Position numbers and translations under genes: made by a program | From: Pseudomonas sp. KUIN-1 | Lineage (GTDB): Bacteria > Pseudomonadota > Gammaproteobacteria > Pseudomonadales > Pseudomonadaceae | NCBI RefSeq assembly: GCF_009176725.1 | Contig: NZ_AP020337.1 | Span: forward strand, 4,409,501-4,473,500 | DNA length: 64,000 nt | Direction: 5' to 3' | Notes under the pieces: generated by a model | Database searches by the model: none | Seen by the model: only the letters and a program-made list of their open reading frames with translations | What the model was told of the DNA's origin: nothing | In this document: positions 1 through 8,970 of the stretch, one piece after another | Layout: the number at the start of each line of letters is the position of its first letter | Numbering within the stretch: the stretch's first letter is position 1

Positions 1-348
1 TCGAAGATCGAACAGGTCTCACCCGGTGTATACCGGGCGAGCGGCCATGACGGCGAGTGGACCGGCGTTCTGCAAGGCGTTGTTACAAAGAAAATGCCTG
101 TGCAGTCCTTTGACCTGGCTATCGCTATTCAAGAGGGTGCAGACGCGCCTCAGATGTTGCAGCACTGCACCTACAACATCGGTGGACGCGAGGCGCTGGA
201 CATGCGTTTCATCGCTAAAAACAATAAGGATTTCACTATAAAAACTGCAGGCAATACCTGGAAAAAAGAAGATGGGCCTTTTGGTCTTGTCTATAACGTG
301 TGTGAAAAAACATCACCTGAAAACTGCAAGTTCACTGTCGTTCAGTAA
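1..348 (+). CDS. Partial small protein, DUF3757-like (3' end only)
   Basis: The reading frame is open from the first base of the window to a TAA at 346-348, so the start lies outside. The 115 visible residues are polar, contain two cysteines (in HCTYN and NVCEK) that could form a disulphide, and end in KFTVVQ. The look (a tryptophan-containing GEWTG motif, then paired Cys) resembles the DUF3757 family of small exported Pseudomonas proteins of unknown function; this is recognition from memory, not a search. No signal peptide can be judged because the N terminus is missing. A long hairpin just downstream (367-400) probably ends the transcript. Confidence 0.6.
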   Translation, partial: SKIEQVSPGVYRASGHDGEWTGVLQGVVTKKMPVQSFDLAIAIQEGADAPQMLQHCTYNIGGREALDMRFIAKNNKDFTIKTAGNTWKKEDGPFGLVYNVCEKTSPENCKFTVVQ

Positions 349-366
349 TACGAAATAACCTTGTCG

Positions 367-400
367 CTCTTCAGCAAGCCTGCAATGGCTCGCTGAAGAG
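367..400. terminator. Bidirectional hairpin between convergent genes
   Basis: A perfect 9-bp outer stem (CTCTTCAGC at 367-375 with GCTGAAGAG at 392-400) continues after a bulge into an AGCC/GGCT inner stem with a 6-nt loop. It sits between the stop codons of two convergent genes (346-348 and 405). There is no clear U-tract on either strand, so it may work as a weak or Rho-assisted terminator or as a 3'-end stabiliser. Confidence 0.5.
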
Positions 401-404
401 TCAC

Positions 405-980
405 TCACGTCAGATCATGCAAATCCTTGCCCAATGCAGGCATGACCTCGAAATGAGAGAACACCACCTCCAGCCCTCCCCGTTCCGGGCTGCAGCACAT
501 TGGGCCTACGGCATAAGACTCACTCACGGGAAATGGTGCCAGGCGCAGCAGCGGCCAGCGCAGGCCGTCGCTGGAGTGCTGAATACGCAGTACGCCCTTG
601 GCGACGGTGACCCGCAGCCAGAGACCGGAGGACGACTCATCAAACGCACCCGTTGCCCAATCGGATTGTCCGCAAGTTAGAACGCTACCCAGCATCAAGG
701 CTCCGTCGCTGACTTCAACGCCGGTTTTGACCCAGTTGCGCTCGTCAATGCGGACCATCAAGCCCGCCTGATCGTAAAGTGTCTTGAAATCACCCTGCAC
801 ATGCACTTGCGCAGTGAAATCGCCGGTCACCGATACACCCAGAAAATGACCGGTGTCGCGGCAGAAACCGTAGTGCGTCTGCTGCCAGAAATCGGTTTGC
901 GGGTCTGTGATGACTGTCAAACGCTCGTCCGTCACGCTGCAATGCCGGGGTTGGTTCAGCCAGATGCCTTTGTCGAACAT
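405..980 (-). CDS. DUF1349 domain protein (concanavalin A-like fold)
   Basis: The 191-residue protein matches the DUF1349 family, whose members are single-domain beta-sandwich proteins of the concanavalin A-like/glucanase superfamily; the function is not established. Family-like segments visible are the DFTAQVHV strand near residue 75, GLMVR near 90, the WVKTGVE motif and a late SSDGLRWPLLR segment. The length is typical. There is no signal peptide, so it is probably cytoplasmic. The ATG at 980 is preceded by GGAGG at good spacing. The 5' region on this strand carries a G-rich tract (1151-1186) with quadruplex potential. Confidence 0.8.
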   Translation of the reverse strand: MFDKGIWLNQPRHCSVTDERLTVITDPQTDFWQQTHYGFCRDTGHFLGVSVTGDFTAQVHVQGDFKTLYDQAGLMVRIDERNWVKTGVEVSDGALMLGSVLTCGQSDWATGAFDESSSGLWLRVTVAKGVLRIQHSSDGLRWPLLRLAPFPVSESYAVGPMCCSPERGGLEVVFSHFEVMPALGKDLHDLT

Positions 981-1150
981 GTCGCCTCCTGTGTGGGGTT
1001 GTCGAGGGTGATCGAGGGTTTACTGACCTCATCTACTCCATATGCATGGACACCTTCCCAGTAATCAACATCAACCGACAACACAGATATCTGACCACAC
1101 CCTAAAACCTCACGCACCTTACCCACCCCAAAAAAACGACATTTCCTACG

Positions 1151-1186
1151 CCCCAACCCACCCCCACACCCTTGCCACCCCACCCC
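1151..1186 (-). promoter_or_regulatory. G-quadruplex-prone tract upstream of the DUF1349 gene
   Basis: The plus strand holds six runs of three to five C at 1151-1154, 1157-1159, 1161-1165, 1169-1171, 1178-1181 and 1183-1186, separated by 1-6 nt. The complementary strand, which is the coding strand of the DUF1349 gene starting at 980, therefore has six G-runs with short loops, meeting the usual sequence rule for an intramolecular G-quadruplex. The whole region from about 1085 to 1200 is C-rich on the plus strand and lacks any gene. Whether it is transcribed is not visible. Confidence 0.5.
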
Positions 1187-1232
1187 TGCCACGCTAACCT
1201 CCCCGCCGTTCGCTGCAAAATCAGCGGCTGGG

Positions 1233-1403
1233 TTTGGCGACCCAAAGAAAAGACAAAAATACGCTCCATCGCGAAACAGCAGATCCTGTCGGCCTGCATG
1301 TCGCGCTATGGCGGCTGTGCGCGGGAGATCTTCGGGTCTGCCGGGGTTTGTCTTTTTGCCCGGTTCGCCAACCTGCACACAGCTGCCACCCAATGTTTGG
1401 CGA
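1233..1403 (+). ncRNA. Candidate structured leader RNA (three-way junction) before the BRO-N gene
   Basis: A long stem pairs 1309-1319 with 1378-1388 and, after one C-A mismatch, 1321-1325 with 1372-1376. Inside it are a 5-bp hairpin (1326-1339) capped by a C(UUCG)G tetraloop and a second 5-bp hairpin (1341-1345 with 1359-1363). The single-stranded linker TTCGCCAA (1364-1371) is complementary to TTTGGCGA, which occurs twice, at 1233-1240 and 1396-1403, on either side of the stem. This would allow two alternative extra pairings. The ATG of the next gene is at 1445. The compensating G-U pairs fit an RNA rather than a DNA palindrome. I recall similar leaders before small pseudomonad genes, but cannot verify this. 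Confidence 0.55.
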
Positions 1404-1444
1404 CAATCCGTGGCGGCTCTCGATAACCAAAAAGAGCGTCACCC

Positions 1445-1990
1445 ATGCAAAATATCGTTCTCAGAAACACCCATACCCCCCATTTCGAAGCCACCCTCTT
1501 CCTCCGCCACCGCCGCACCCTGCGCGCCATTTTCACTGAATCTCAAGCCTGGTTCTGCCTCGCTGACCTTGCCCGTCTAATGGGCAGGCCGCTGGATGAG
1601 CGCGCCACGCTCAAGCTCGATGCGGATCAGCGTCGCGAGGTCTGGCTGGAAGCTCATGGCGAGTGCCAGCGGCAGTTGATGATCAGCGAGTCCGGCGTGC
1701 TGGCGCTGCTGGTTCATCACTACGTGCCCGAGAACCGCGCGCTGCGTCAGTGGCTGACGCATGAGGTGCTGACGACCTTGCATGATCAACAGAACGTCAC
1801 GCTGGATAACCCCAGAATGAGCCAGCTGCAATGGCCCGGCACATCGCTGAGCGTGCTGCACTGGCGCAGCGAAACCTGGGTTCGCTTGCGCGACATGCCG
1901 AATGTGGTGGCCGAGGCAGCTCCTCGTCCGAAGCGGCCGTTATGGCGCAGGGTGTTGAAGCGCATCAACACAATGCGCACTGCCGCCTGA
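1445..1990 (+). CDS. BRO-N / phage antirepressor-like protein
   Basis: The 181-residue protein has a BRO N-terminal domain in its first ~115 residues: a strand-rich start (FEATLFL... RAIF), the characteristic W-F-C-L-A-D-L segment in which a DNA-binding module reads like phage antirepressors, a short loop, then LMISESGVLALLVHH and the RALRQWLTHEVL helix. Such domains bind DNA in phage antirepressors and baculovirus BRO proteins; in Pseudomonas chromosomes they are often solitary. The C-terminal ~65 residues are not recognised and end in a basic stretch. There are no other phage genes nearby. A structured leader precedes it, and the start is supported by AAGAG about 9 nt upstream of the ATG. 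Confidence 0.75.
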   Translation: MQNIVLRNTHTPHFEATLFLRHRRTLRAIFTESQAWFCLADLARLMGRPLDERATLKLDADQRREVWLEAHGECQRQLMISESGVLALLVHHYVPENRALRQWLTHEVLTTLHDQQNVTLDNPRMSQLQWPGTSLSVLHWRSETWVRLRDMPNVVAEAAPRPKRPLWRRVLKRINTMRTAA

Positions 1991-2068
1991 CCGGTACTGC
2001 CTGAACCCCGTTGACACCCCACCCACCAAAAAACATGATGCATCCACCCTAAAAACCGGAACGCACTC

Positions 2069-2803
2069 ATGAGCGACAAGAAAAAGCTTTTGCTGACTGG
2101 CGCAAGCCGGGGTATCGGTCATGCCACGGTCAAGCATTTCAATGCCGCTGGCTGGGAGGTGTTTACCGCGTCGCGGCAGAACTGGGTCGATGACTGCCCG
2201 TGGGCCGAAGGTCTGCTCAACCACATTCACCTGGACCTGGAAAACATCGACAGCGTCAGCGAGAGCATGGCGGCGATCAAGGACAAGCTCGGCGGGCGGC
2301 TCGATGCGCTGGTCAATAATGCCGGCGTTTCACCGAAGACCGAGGACGGCGGGCGCATGGGTGTGCTGGAGTCGGATTACAGCACCTGGATCAAGGTGTT
2401 CAACGTCAATCTGTTCTCCACCGCGCTGCTGGGTCGGGGTTTGTTTGACGAGTTGAAGGCAGCCAAGGGCAGCATCATCAATGTCACCTCGATCGCCGGC
2501 TCAAAGGTCCACCCGTTTGCAGGCGTCGCCTACGCCACGTCCAAGGCGGCACTGTCGGCGCTGACCCGGGAAATGGCCTTCGATTTCGGTCCGCACGGGA
2601 TACGGGTCAATGCTATTGCGCCGGGTGAAATCGATACGTCGATTCTGTCACCCGGCACCGCCGAGATTGTCGAGCGGCTGGTGCCGATGCACCGGCTGGG
2701 CAAGCCCGAGGAAGTCGCCTCGCTGATCTACTTCCTGTGTACGGCTGGCGCGTCCTACGTGAACGGTGCGGAGATTCACGTCAACGGCGGCCAGCACGTC
2801 TGA
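2069..2803 (+). CDS. SDR-family NAD(P)-dependent oxidoreductase
   Basis: A 244-residue classical short-chain dehydrogenase/reductase. Visible motifs are the Rossmann TGASRGIG at residues 10-17, NNAG at 83-86, Asn114, the catalytic Ser141, and YATSK with Tyr155 and Lys159; PGEI near 190 follows the catalytic region as usual. The residues for proton relay are all present, so it should be an active oxidoreductase, but the substrate cannot be deduced. It is cytoplasmic. It ends one base before the 3' end of the convergent transporter gene, leaving no room for a terminator. Confidence 0.9.
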   Translation: MSDKKKLLLTGASRGIGHATVKHFNAAGWEVFTASRQNWVDDCPWAEGLLNHIHLDLENIDSVSESMAAIKDKLGGRLDALVNNAGVSPKTEDGGRMGVLESDYSTWIKVFNVNLFSTALLGRGLFDELKAAKGSIINVTSIAGSKVHPFAGVAYATSKAALSALTREMAFDFGPHGIRVNAIAPGEIDTSILSPGTAEIVERLVPMHRLGKPEEVASLIYFLCTAGASYVNGAEIHVNGGQHV

Positions 2804-2804
2804 C

Positions 2805-3683
2805 TCAACGTGTGCCGGAAACGCTCTCCGGCACGCGTCGCACGCCCAGGCGACTGATCCACACCGACGCCACGATCACCCCGCCGCCGATCAGCAAGCG
2901 GGGGAAGCCCTCATGCTGGTTCCAGATCAGCAGATTGATCAACAGCCCCAGCGGCACATGCAGGTTATTCATCACCGCCAGTGTGCCGCCGTTGACCATG
3001 CACGCGCCTTTATTCCACCAATACATGCCCAGCGCCGTCGAACACAGGCCGAGAAATAGCAGCACGATCCATTGGGTCGGCGCTTCGGGCAGGTGTTGCG
3101 GGTTGCCGAACATCAGGAACGCGGGCAGGACCACCGCCAGTGCGCCGAGGTAGAAGTAGCCGAAGCGTCGGTAATGCGGCAGGTCGCTCGGGTGGCGCGC
3201 CACCAGATGCTTGTACAGCACCTGCCCGGCGGCGTAGGTGAAGTTGGCCAGTTGCAGCAGCAGAAAGCCGCCAAGGAAGTCGCCGTCCAGGCCATCGTAA
3301 CGAATCACGCCGGCGCCCAGCACTGCGACCACCGCCGCCAGCAATGCCCAAGAGTTGAAGCGTCGGTTCAGCGCGTCTTCGATCAACGTTACGTGCAGTG
3401 GCGTGAGGATGGTGAACAGCAGCACTTCCGGCACCGTCAGCACCCTGAAGCTCAGGTACAGGCAGACATAGGTCACGCCGAATTGCAGCGCGCCGATCAG
3501 CAGCATGCTGCGCATGAAGCGGGGTTCGACCTGACGCCAGCGGGTCAGCGGAATGAATACCAGACCGGCCAGCACCACGCGGACCAGCACCGCGAAATAG
3601 CTGTCGACGTGCCCGGCCAGATAGACACCGATCAGGCTGAACGAAAACGCCTGAATCAGTGTGACGAAAAGTAGATAACCCAT
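2805..3683 (-). CDS. DMT-superfamily EamA transporter
   Basis: A 292-residue integral membrane protein with about ten hydrophobic segments arranged as two EamA repeats, the architecture of the drug/metabolite transporter superfamily (carboxylate/amino acid/amine group). Segments start with MGYLLFVTLIQAFSFS and end with an arginine-rich tail. Members generally export amino acids or small metabolites in exchange for protons; the substrate here is unknown. The gene is convergent with the SDR gene, and the 267-bp region before its start faces the psmE promoter region. Confidence 0.85.
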   Translation of the reverse strand: MGYLLFVTLIQAFSFSLIGVYLAGHVDSYFAVLVRVVLAGLVFIPLTRWRQVEPRFMRSMLLIGALQFGVTYVCLYLSFRVLTVPEVLLFTILTPLHVTLIEDALNRRFNSWALLAAVVAVLGAGVIRYDGLDGDFLGGFLLLQLANFTYAAGQVLYKHLVARHPSDLPHYRRFGYFYLGALAVVLPAFLMFGNPQHLPEAPTQWIVLLFLGLCSTALGMYWWNKGACMVNGGTLAVMNNLHVPLGLLINLLIWNQHEGFPRLLIGGGVIVASVWISRLGVRRVPESVSGTR

Positions 3684-3860
3684 GCCCGCCCCCCATTTTT
3701 GAAGGGCGCGACCATAGCGGTTGCGTCACTCACTGTCCACTCGACGGCCGCCGCTTTTTGACGCCAAGCCGTCGCCGCGCCCCGCGTTACCCGTCACAAA
3801 TATGACAGTCGCATTATTGACGTACATGTCGTCGGTTTCGACGAAAATATAGCCCATATC

Positions 3861-3888
3861 GGCAACTTTTCCACAGAAAAAGGTCTTA
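3861..3888 (+). promoter_or_regulatory. AlgU (sigma-E)-like promoter of psmE
   Basis: GGCAACTT at 3861-3868 and TCTTA at 3884-3888, with a 15-nt spacer, resemble the AlgU/RpoE pattern GGAACTT-N15/16-TCTGA with one change in each box. The position, about 60 nt before the psmE ATG, is right for a promoter. AlgU controls alginate synthesis in pseudomonads, so the match makes functional sense, but it is a by-eye assignment. Confidence 0.45.
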
Positions 3889-3950
3889 TCATCCCGGCGC
3901 TGCAATATTGACTTAATTCATCCACATTCGTCGTCGCCTGGAGTAACACC

Positions 3951-6900
3951 ATGATATTCAACACAAAAGACTTCGGAGCACTTGGCGACGGCGTCACTGA
4001 CGATACGGCAGCCATTCAGGCCGCAATCGACGCAGCTGCTGCGGCAGGCGGCGGTGAAGTGGTCATGGGCGCCGGAACGTACGTCGTGTCCGGTGGCGAG
4101 GAGCCTTCGGATGGCTGCCTGATGCTCAAGAGCAACGTCACCCTGTCGGGTGCAGGCATGGGCGAGACGATCATCAAGCTCGCGGATGGCTCGGACACTA
4201 AAGTGACCGGCATCGTGCGCTCGGCCTATGGCGAAGAAACCCACGACTTCGGCATGAAGAACCTGACGCTGGACGGTAACCGCGACGCCACCACCGGCAA
4301 GGTGGACGGCTGGTTCAACGGTTACATTCCAGGCTCTGACGGCAAGGACTCGAACGTCACCCTCGACAGCGTCGAGATCAAGGATTGCTCGGGCTACGGC
4401 TTCGACCCGCACGAGCAGACCGTCAACATGGTGATCAAGAACAGCGTGTCGCATGGCAACGGCCTGGACGGCTTCGTGGCCGATTACCTGAGCGACAGCG
4501 TGTTTGAAAACAACGTCGCCTATGACAACGATCGCCACGGCTTCAACGTGGTCACCAGCACCCACGACTTCACCCTGAGCAACAACGTTGCCTATGGCAA
4601 TGGCAGCACCGGCATCGTGGTGCAGCGCGGCAGCGAGAACATCCCCTCGCCCGCCAACATCACCATCACCGGCGGCGCGGTATATGGCAACGCCGCAGAA
4701 GGCGTACTGATCAAGCTGTCCAGCCAGGTTTCGGTCAGCGGCGTGGACATCCACGACAACGGCAACGCCGGCGTGCGCATTTACGGCAGTTCCGGGGTGG
4801 ATATCTTCGATAACACCCTGAGCAACAACGCGCTGGGTTCAGCGGTTCCGGAAATCATCATTCAGTCCTACGACGACACCACAGGCGTGTCCGGCAAGTT
4901 CTTCAGCGGCAGCGACAACCTGATCCGTGGCAACACGATCACCGGCAGTGACAACTCCACCTACGGCGTCGCCGAGCGCAACGAAGACGGCACCGACCGC
5001 AACAGCATCGTCGGCAACACCATCAGCCACACCAGCAAGGGGCTGACCCTGGTGTATGGCGATGGCAGCTTCGCCGGTGATGCGTTCCCACTGGTGACCG
5101 TCAATGGCACCGAGGGCAACGACGTCATTACCGGTGGCGCGGCCCACGAGCAGATCTTCGGCCTGGCGGGCAAGGACACCTTGAGCGGCGGTTCGGGTGA
5201 CGACATCCTGATCGGCGGTGCCGGGGCCGACAAGCTCACCGGCGGCGCGGGGGCCGACACCTTTCGCTTCGATCAGTTGACCGACAGCTACCGGACGGCG
5301 ACCACCAGCGCGACCGATCTGGTCACCGACTTCGACATCAGCCAGGACCGCATCGACCTGACCAACCTGGGCTTCACCGGGCTGGGCAGCGGCAAGGGCG
5401 GTACGCTGAACATCAGCTACAACGCCACACTGGACCGCACCTACGTCAAATCACTCGACGCCGATGCCAGCGGCAACCGCTTCGAGCTGGGTTTGAGCGG
5501 CAACCTGAAAGACACGCTCAATGCCAGCCATTTCATCTTCCAGCATGTCGTGGAAGGCACGGCGGGCGGCGATACCCTCACCGGCACCGACGGCAATGAC
5601 GTGCTCAACGGCAATGCCGGTACGGACCGCATCGACGGCGGCGCGGGCGCCGACACGATCACTGGCGGAGCCGATGCCGACACCCTGACCGGCGGCGCAG
5701 GCGCGGACCTGTTCATCTACAACTCGCGCCTGGACAGCTATCGCAATTACACCGCCAGCGGCACCAAGCAAAGCGATACGATCACCGACTTCAACCCGGC
5801 CGAAGACCGCATCGATCTGTCCAGCATCGGCCTGCGCGGCCTGGGCGATGGCAGCGCCAACACCATTTACCTGTCCGTCAATGCCGACGGCAGCAAGACC
5901 TACATCAAGACCGATGCGGTCGACAGCACAGGCAATCGCTTCGAGATTGCCTTGCAAGGCAACCTGGCCGACAAACTCAGTGCGTCCAACTTCATCTTCT
6001 CTACCGCCTCAGCCGCCAATCAGGCACCAGTGCTCAATACGCCGCTGATGGACCAGAACGTTACCGAGCTGAAGGCGTTCTCCTACGCCGTGCAGCCCGG
6101 CAGCTTCAGCGACCCGGACAGCGACACGCTGACCTACAGCGCGACCCTGGCCGATAACAGCGCCCTGCCCGAGTGGCTGAAGTTCGACAGCAAGACCCTG
6201 ACCTTCAGCGGCACACCGGGCGGCACGGCATCCGGGCTTTACTCGGTATTGCTGACTGCGAGCGACGCCACCGGCGCTTCGGTGGCCGACAGTTTTGCCA
6301 TCAATGTGGGCAACGTGACGCCGGGGATCCTCACCGGCACCGAGAACGCCGAGGCGCTGTACGGCACCGAAGGCAACGATACGATTCTGGGCCTGGGCGG
6401 TGACGACACGCTGCGTGGCGATACCGGCGCCGACATCATCAACGGTGGCGCAGGACGCGACGCCCTGTACGGTGGCGCCGATGCCGACACGTTCGTCTAC
6501 AGCGCACTGACCGACAGCTACCGCGATTACGACGCTGGCGGCCTGACTGCCACCGACACGATCTATGACTTCACCCCCGGTCAGGACAAGATAGACGTCT
6601 CCGCACTGGGCTTTCTGGGGCTGGGCAACGGCGAAGACCACACGCTGTACATGACCCTCAACGAAACCGGCGACAAGACCTACATCAAGTCCGCCACGGC
6701 GGATGCCGACGGCAATCGCTTCGAGATCGCCCTGAGCGGCAACCTGATCGACACCCTCACCGACGCGGACTTCGTATTCGGCCAGCGTGAGGCGCAGGAG
6801 ATTCTCTACCTGCCGACCCTGGGCCAGTCCAACGCGCGCCTGCTGCGCATGACTGAAGACGATAACCAGTCCGGCACCTCGGAAATGGTCAAGGACCTGA

Positions 6901-8783
6901 CCCGCTACACCGATTACGACGTGCGCAGCCAGTTCACCGACGCCAACGGTGATGGCATCGACCTCGCCGTGGGCGGCAGCACCGTGGTCGGCTACTCGAC
7001 CGGCACTCAGGATGAACAGCGTGTTTCCTGGTGGCTGGTCGACACCGATGAGCCGGGCCCTGCGCTGTTGCGCGCCACCGAGTTGCTCAAGTCGCAACTG
7101 GCGTCGCTGACCGCCATTGACAAAGTGACCACCGGGATCATCTGGGGTCAGGGCGAAGAAGCCGCTCAGGAAATCGCCCGCGCCACCGACAAGCAGGCGG
7201 CGGCCGAGCTGTACAAGGCCTCGACCCTGAAAGTGTTCGACTACCTGCACGCGCAGATCGGTGATTTCACCGTGTACATCGCCGAAACCGGGCACTACCA
7301 GACCGACGCGGCCAAGGCGCGTGGTTACACCGACGAAAAGATCAACGCCATTGTCGAAGGCGCCGGGTACGTCAGAAGCGTCCAGGAAGCCATTGCCACT
7401 GAGCGCGCCGACGTCAAGCTGGCGGTTGACTACACCGACCTGCCCCTGCGTTACGAGGTCAACCCGCTGGTTTACCCCGATGACGTCTGGCACTTGCATG
7501 AAGAGTCCGCCGAGATCGTCGGCCAGCGTCTGGCCGATTTCATCGCCGATGACCTGGGTTTTCAGGGCAACGCCGCTGACAACAACGACCCGGCGGCCAT
7601 TTTCGAGAGTGGCCAGAACGAAGGTGGCCATATCTTCGGCACCAGTGACGACGACACGCTGGTCGGCAGTTCCGGCAATGACGTACTGGACGGCGATCAG
7701 GGCGCGGATGACATGAGCGGCGGCGATGGCAACGATATCTACGTGGTCGACAACGCCTTCGATACCGTCACCGAAAGCAACGACTCGCCCTCGCAGGTGG
7801 ACACCGTGGTGTCGTCTGTCAGCTGGACGCTGGGCGCCAACGTGGAAAACCTGGTGCTTACCGGCGTGTCTGCCATCAACGGCACCGGCAACGCCGTGAA
7901 AAACGTCATCATCGGTAATGCCAACAACAACATTCTCGACGGCGCTGCAGGTGCCGACATGCTGACCGGCGGCGATGGATCGGACAGTTATTACGTCGAC
8001 GATGCCGCCGACCGGGTGGTCGAGACCAATACCGATGCACAAGTGGGCGGCGTCGATACGGTGTACAGCTCGCTGGCCAGCTACACGCTGGGGGCCAATC
8101 TGGAAAACATCGTCATCAACAGCAGCGGGGCCGCCAATGCCACCGGCAATGCCCTGGATAACCTGATTTACGCAGGCGCTGGCGACAACGTCATGGACGG
8201 CCGCGACGGCAATGACACCGTGTCGTATCTGTTCGCCACCGCCGGCGTCACCGTTGCGCTGAACACCAGCGCTCAGCAAGCCACCGGCGGCTCGGGTCTG
8301 GACACGCTGAAAGGCACTGAAAACCTGATCGGCAGCCAGTTTGCCGACACGCTGACCGGCAACAAGAACGCCAACACCCTGAGTGGCGGCGATGGCAATG
8401 ACACCTTGTCCGGTGGCGCGGGCGACGACGTGCTGATCGGCGGATCAGGCGCGGATACGCTGATCGGTGGCACCGGCGCAGACCACTACGTGTTCAATGG
8501 CATCAGCGATACGGGCCTGGGCGGACTGCGCGACATCATCAATGGCTTCAAGACAGTCGAAGGCGACAAGCTGGACTTCTCCGGCTTCGATGCCCGGCCG
8601 CTGACCGATGGCCACGATGCCTTCGTGTTCATCGGCAACGCGGCGTTCAGCGCCAACAACAGCGGTGAGCTGCGTTTTGCCGACGGCGTGCTATACGGCA
8701 ACATCGATGACAACGTCGGCGCGGACTGCGAAATCCAGCTCACAGGCGTGCAGACGCTGCAGGCCGCCGACATCATTGTCTGA
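3951..8783 (+). CDS. psmE: Secreted mannuronan C5-epimerase / alginate O-acetylhydrolase
   Basis: A 1610-residue calcium-dependent extracellular alginate-modifying enzyme. Residues 1-380 are the epimerase A-module (right-handed beta-helix) with the catalytic set known from AlgE4 in register: Tyr149, Asp152, His154 (YGFDPHE) and Asp178. RTX-type R-modules follow at about 384-530 and 540-690; a putative Ig/cadherin-like domain lies at ~695-790; a third R-module at ~795-945. An SGNH-type hydrolase module at ~950-1205 has nucleophile Ser960 (GQSN) and Asp1178/His1181 (DVWH). More RTX repeats run from 1225 to ~1510, and the hydrophobic C terminus (DIIV) fits a type I secretion signal. This is the layout reported for P. 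syringae PsmE, which deacetylates and epimerises polymannuronate. No type I exporter genes are adjacent. Confidence 0.95.
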   Translation: MIFNTKDFGALGDGVTDDTAAIQAAIDAAAAAGGGEVVMGAGTYVVSGGEEPSDGCLMLKSNVTLSGAGMGETIIKLADGSDTKVTGIVRSAYGEETHDFGMKNLTLDGNRDATTGKVDGWFNGYIPGSDGKDSNVTLDSVEIKDCSGYGFDPHEQTVNMVIKNSVSHGNGLDGFVADYLSDSVFENNVAYDNDRHGFNVVTSTHDFTLSNNVAYGNGSTGIVVQRGSENIPSPANITITGGAVYGNAAEGVLIKLSSQVSVSGVDIHDNGNAGVRIYGSSGVDIFDNTLSNNALGSAVPEIIIQSYDDTTGVSGKFFSGSDNLIRGNTITGSDNSTYGVAERNEDGTDRNSIVGNTISHTSKGLTLVYGDGSFAGDAFPLVTVNGTEGNDVITGGAAHEQIFGLAGKDTLSGGSGDDILIGGAGADKLTGGAGADTFRFDQLTDSYRTATTSATDLVTDFDISQDRIDLTNLGFTGLGSGKGGTLNISYNATLDRTYVKSLDADASGNRFELGLSGNLKDTLNASHFIFQHVVEGTAGGDTLTGTDGNDVLNGNAGTDRIDGGAGADTITGGADADTLTGGAGADLFIYNSRLDSYRNYTASGTKQSDTITDFNPAEDRIDLSSIGLRGLGDGSANTIYLSVNADGSKTYIKTDAVDSTGNRFEIALQGNLADKLSASNFIFSTASAANQAPVLNTPLMDQNVTELKAFSYAVQPGSFSDPDSDTLTYSATLADNSALPEWLKFDSKTLTFSGTPGGTASGLYSVLLTASDATGASVADSFAINVGNVTPGILTGTENAEALYGTEGNDTILGLGGDDTLRGDTGADIINGGAGRDALYGGADADTFVYSALTDSYRDYDAGGLTATDTIYDFTPGQDKIDVSALGFLGLGNGEDHTLYMTLNETGDKTYIKSATADADGNRFEIALSGNLIDTLTDADFVFGQREAQEILYLPTLGQSNARLLRMTEDDNQSGTSEMVKDLTRYTDYDVRSQFTDANGDGIDLAVGGSTVVGYSTGTQDEQRVSWWLVDTDEPGPALLRATELLKSQLASLTAIDKVTTGIIWGQGEEAAQEIARATDKQAAAELYKASTLKVFDYLHAQIGDFTVYIAETGHYQTDAAKARGYTDEKINAIVEGAGYVRSVQEAIATERADVKLAVDYTDLPLRYEVNPLVYPDDVWHLHEESAEIVGQRLADFIADDLGFQGNAADNNDPAAIFESGQNEGGHIFGTSDDDTLVGSSGNDVLDGDQGADDMSGGDGNDIYVVDNAFDTVTESNDSPSQVDTVVSSVSWTLGANVENLVLTGVSAINGTGNAVKNVIIGNANNNILDGAAGADMLTGGDGSDSYYVDDAADRVVETNTDAQVGGVDTVYSSLASYTLGANLENIVINSSGAANATGNALDNLIYAGAGDNVMDGRDGNDTVSYLFATAGVTVALNTSAQQATGGSGLDTLKGTENLIGSQFADTLTGNKNANTLSGGDGNDTLSGGAGDDVLIGGSGADTLIGGTGADHYVFNGISDTGLGGLRDIINGFKTVEGDKLDFSGFDARPLTDGHDAFVFIGNAAFSANNSGELRFADGVLYGNIDDNVGADCEIQLTGVQTLQAADIIV

Positions 8784-8809
8784 TCGTCGCAAAGCACATC
8801 ACTCATAAA

Positions 8810-8829
8810 CAGCCCTGGAAACAGGGCTG
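8810..8829 (+). terminator. Hairpin after psmE
   Basis: A perfect 8-bp stem, CAGCCCTG with CAGGGCTG, closes a GAAA tetraloop 27 nt after the psmE stop. No U-tract follows. Confidence 0.5.
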
Positions 8830-8970
8830 CACTCTCAGAATATCTGCGAAAGCGACCGGGGTAAGTGACACCCACCACAACCCCGGTCAATCACCAACGC
8901 GTTGCGCAAAAACGCGAAGCCTTTGTGCCCCCACCCACAAATTTGTCTTATCCATAAGAGCGCTCTACTC

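Noticed and set aside
6009..8279. Long (756-codon) open frame antisense to psmE
   Set aside because: It mirrors GC-rich codons of psmE, has no SD or domain, and its Val/Gly/Ala-rich product looks like a shadow.
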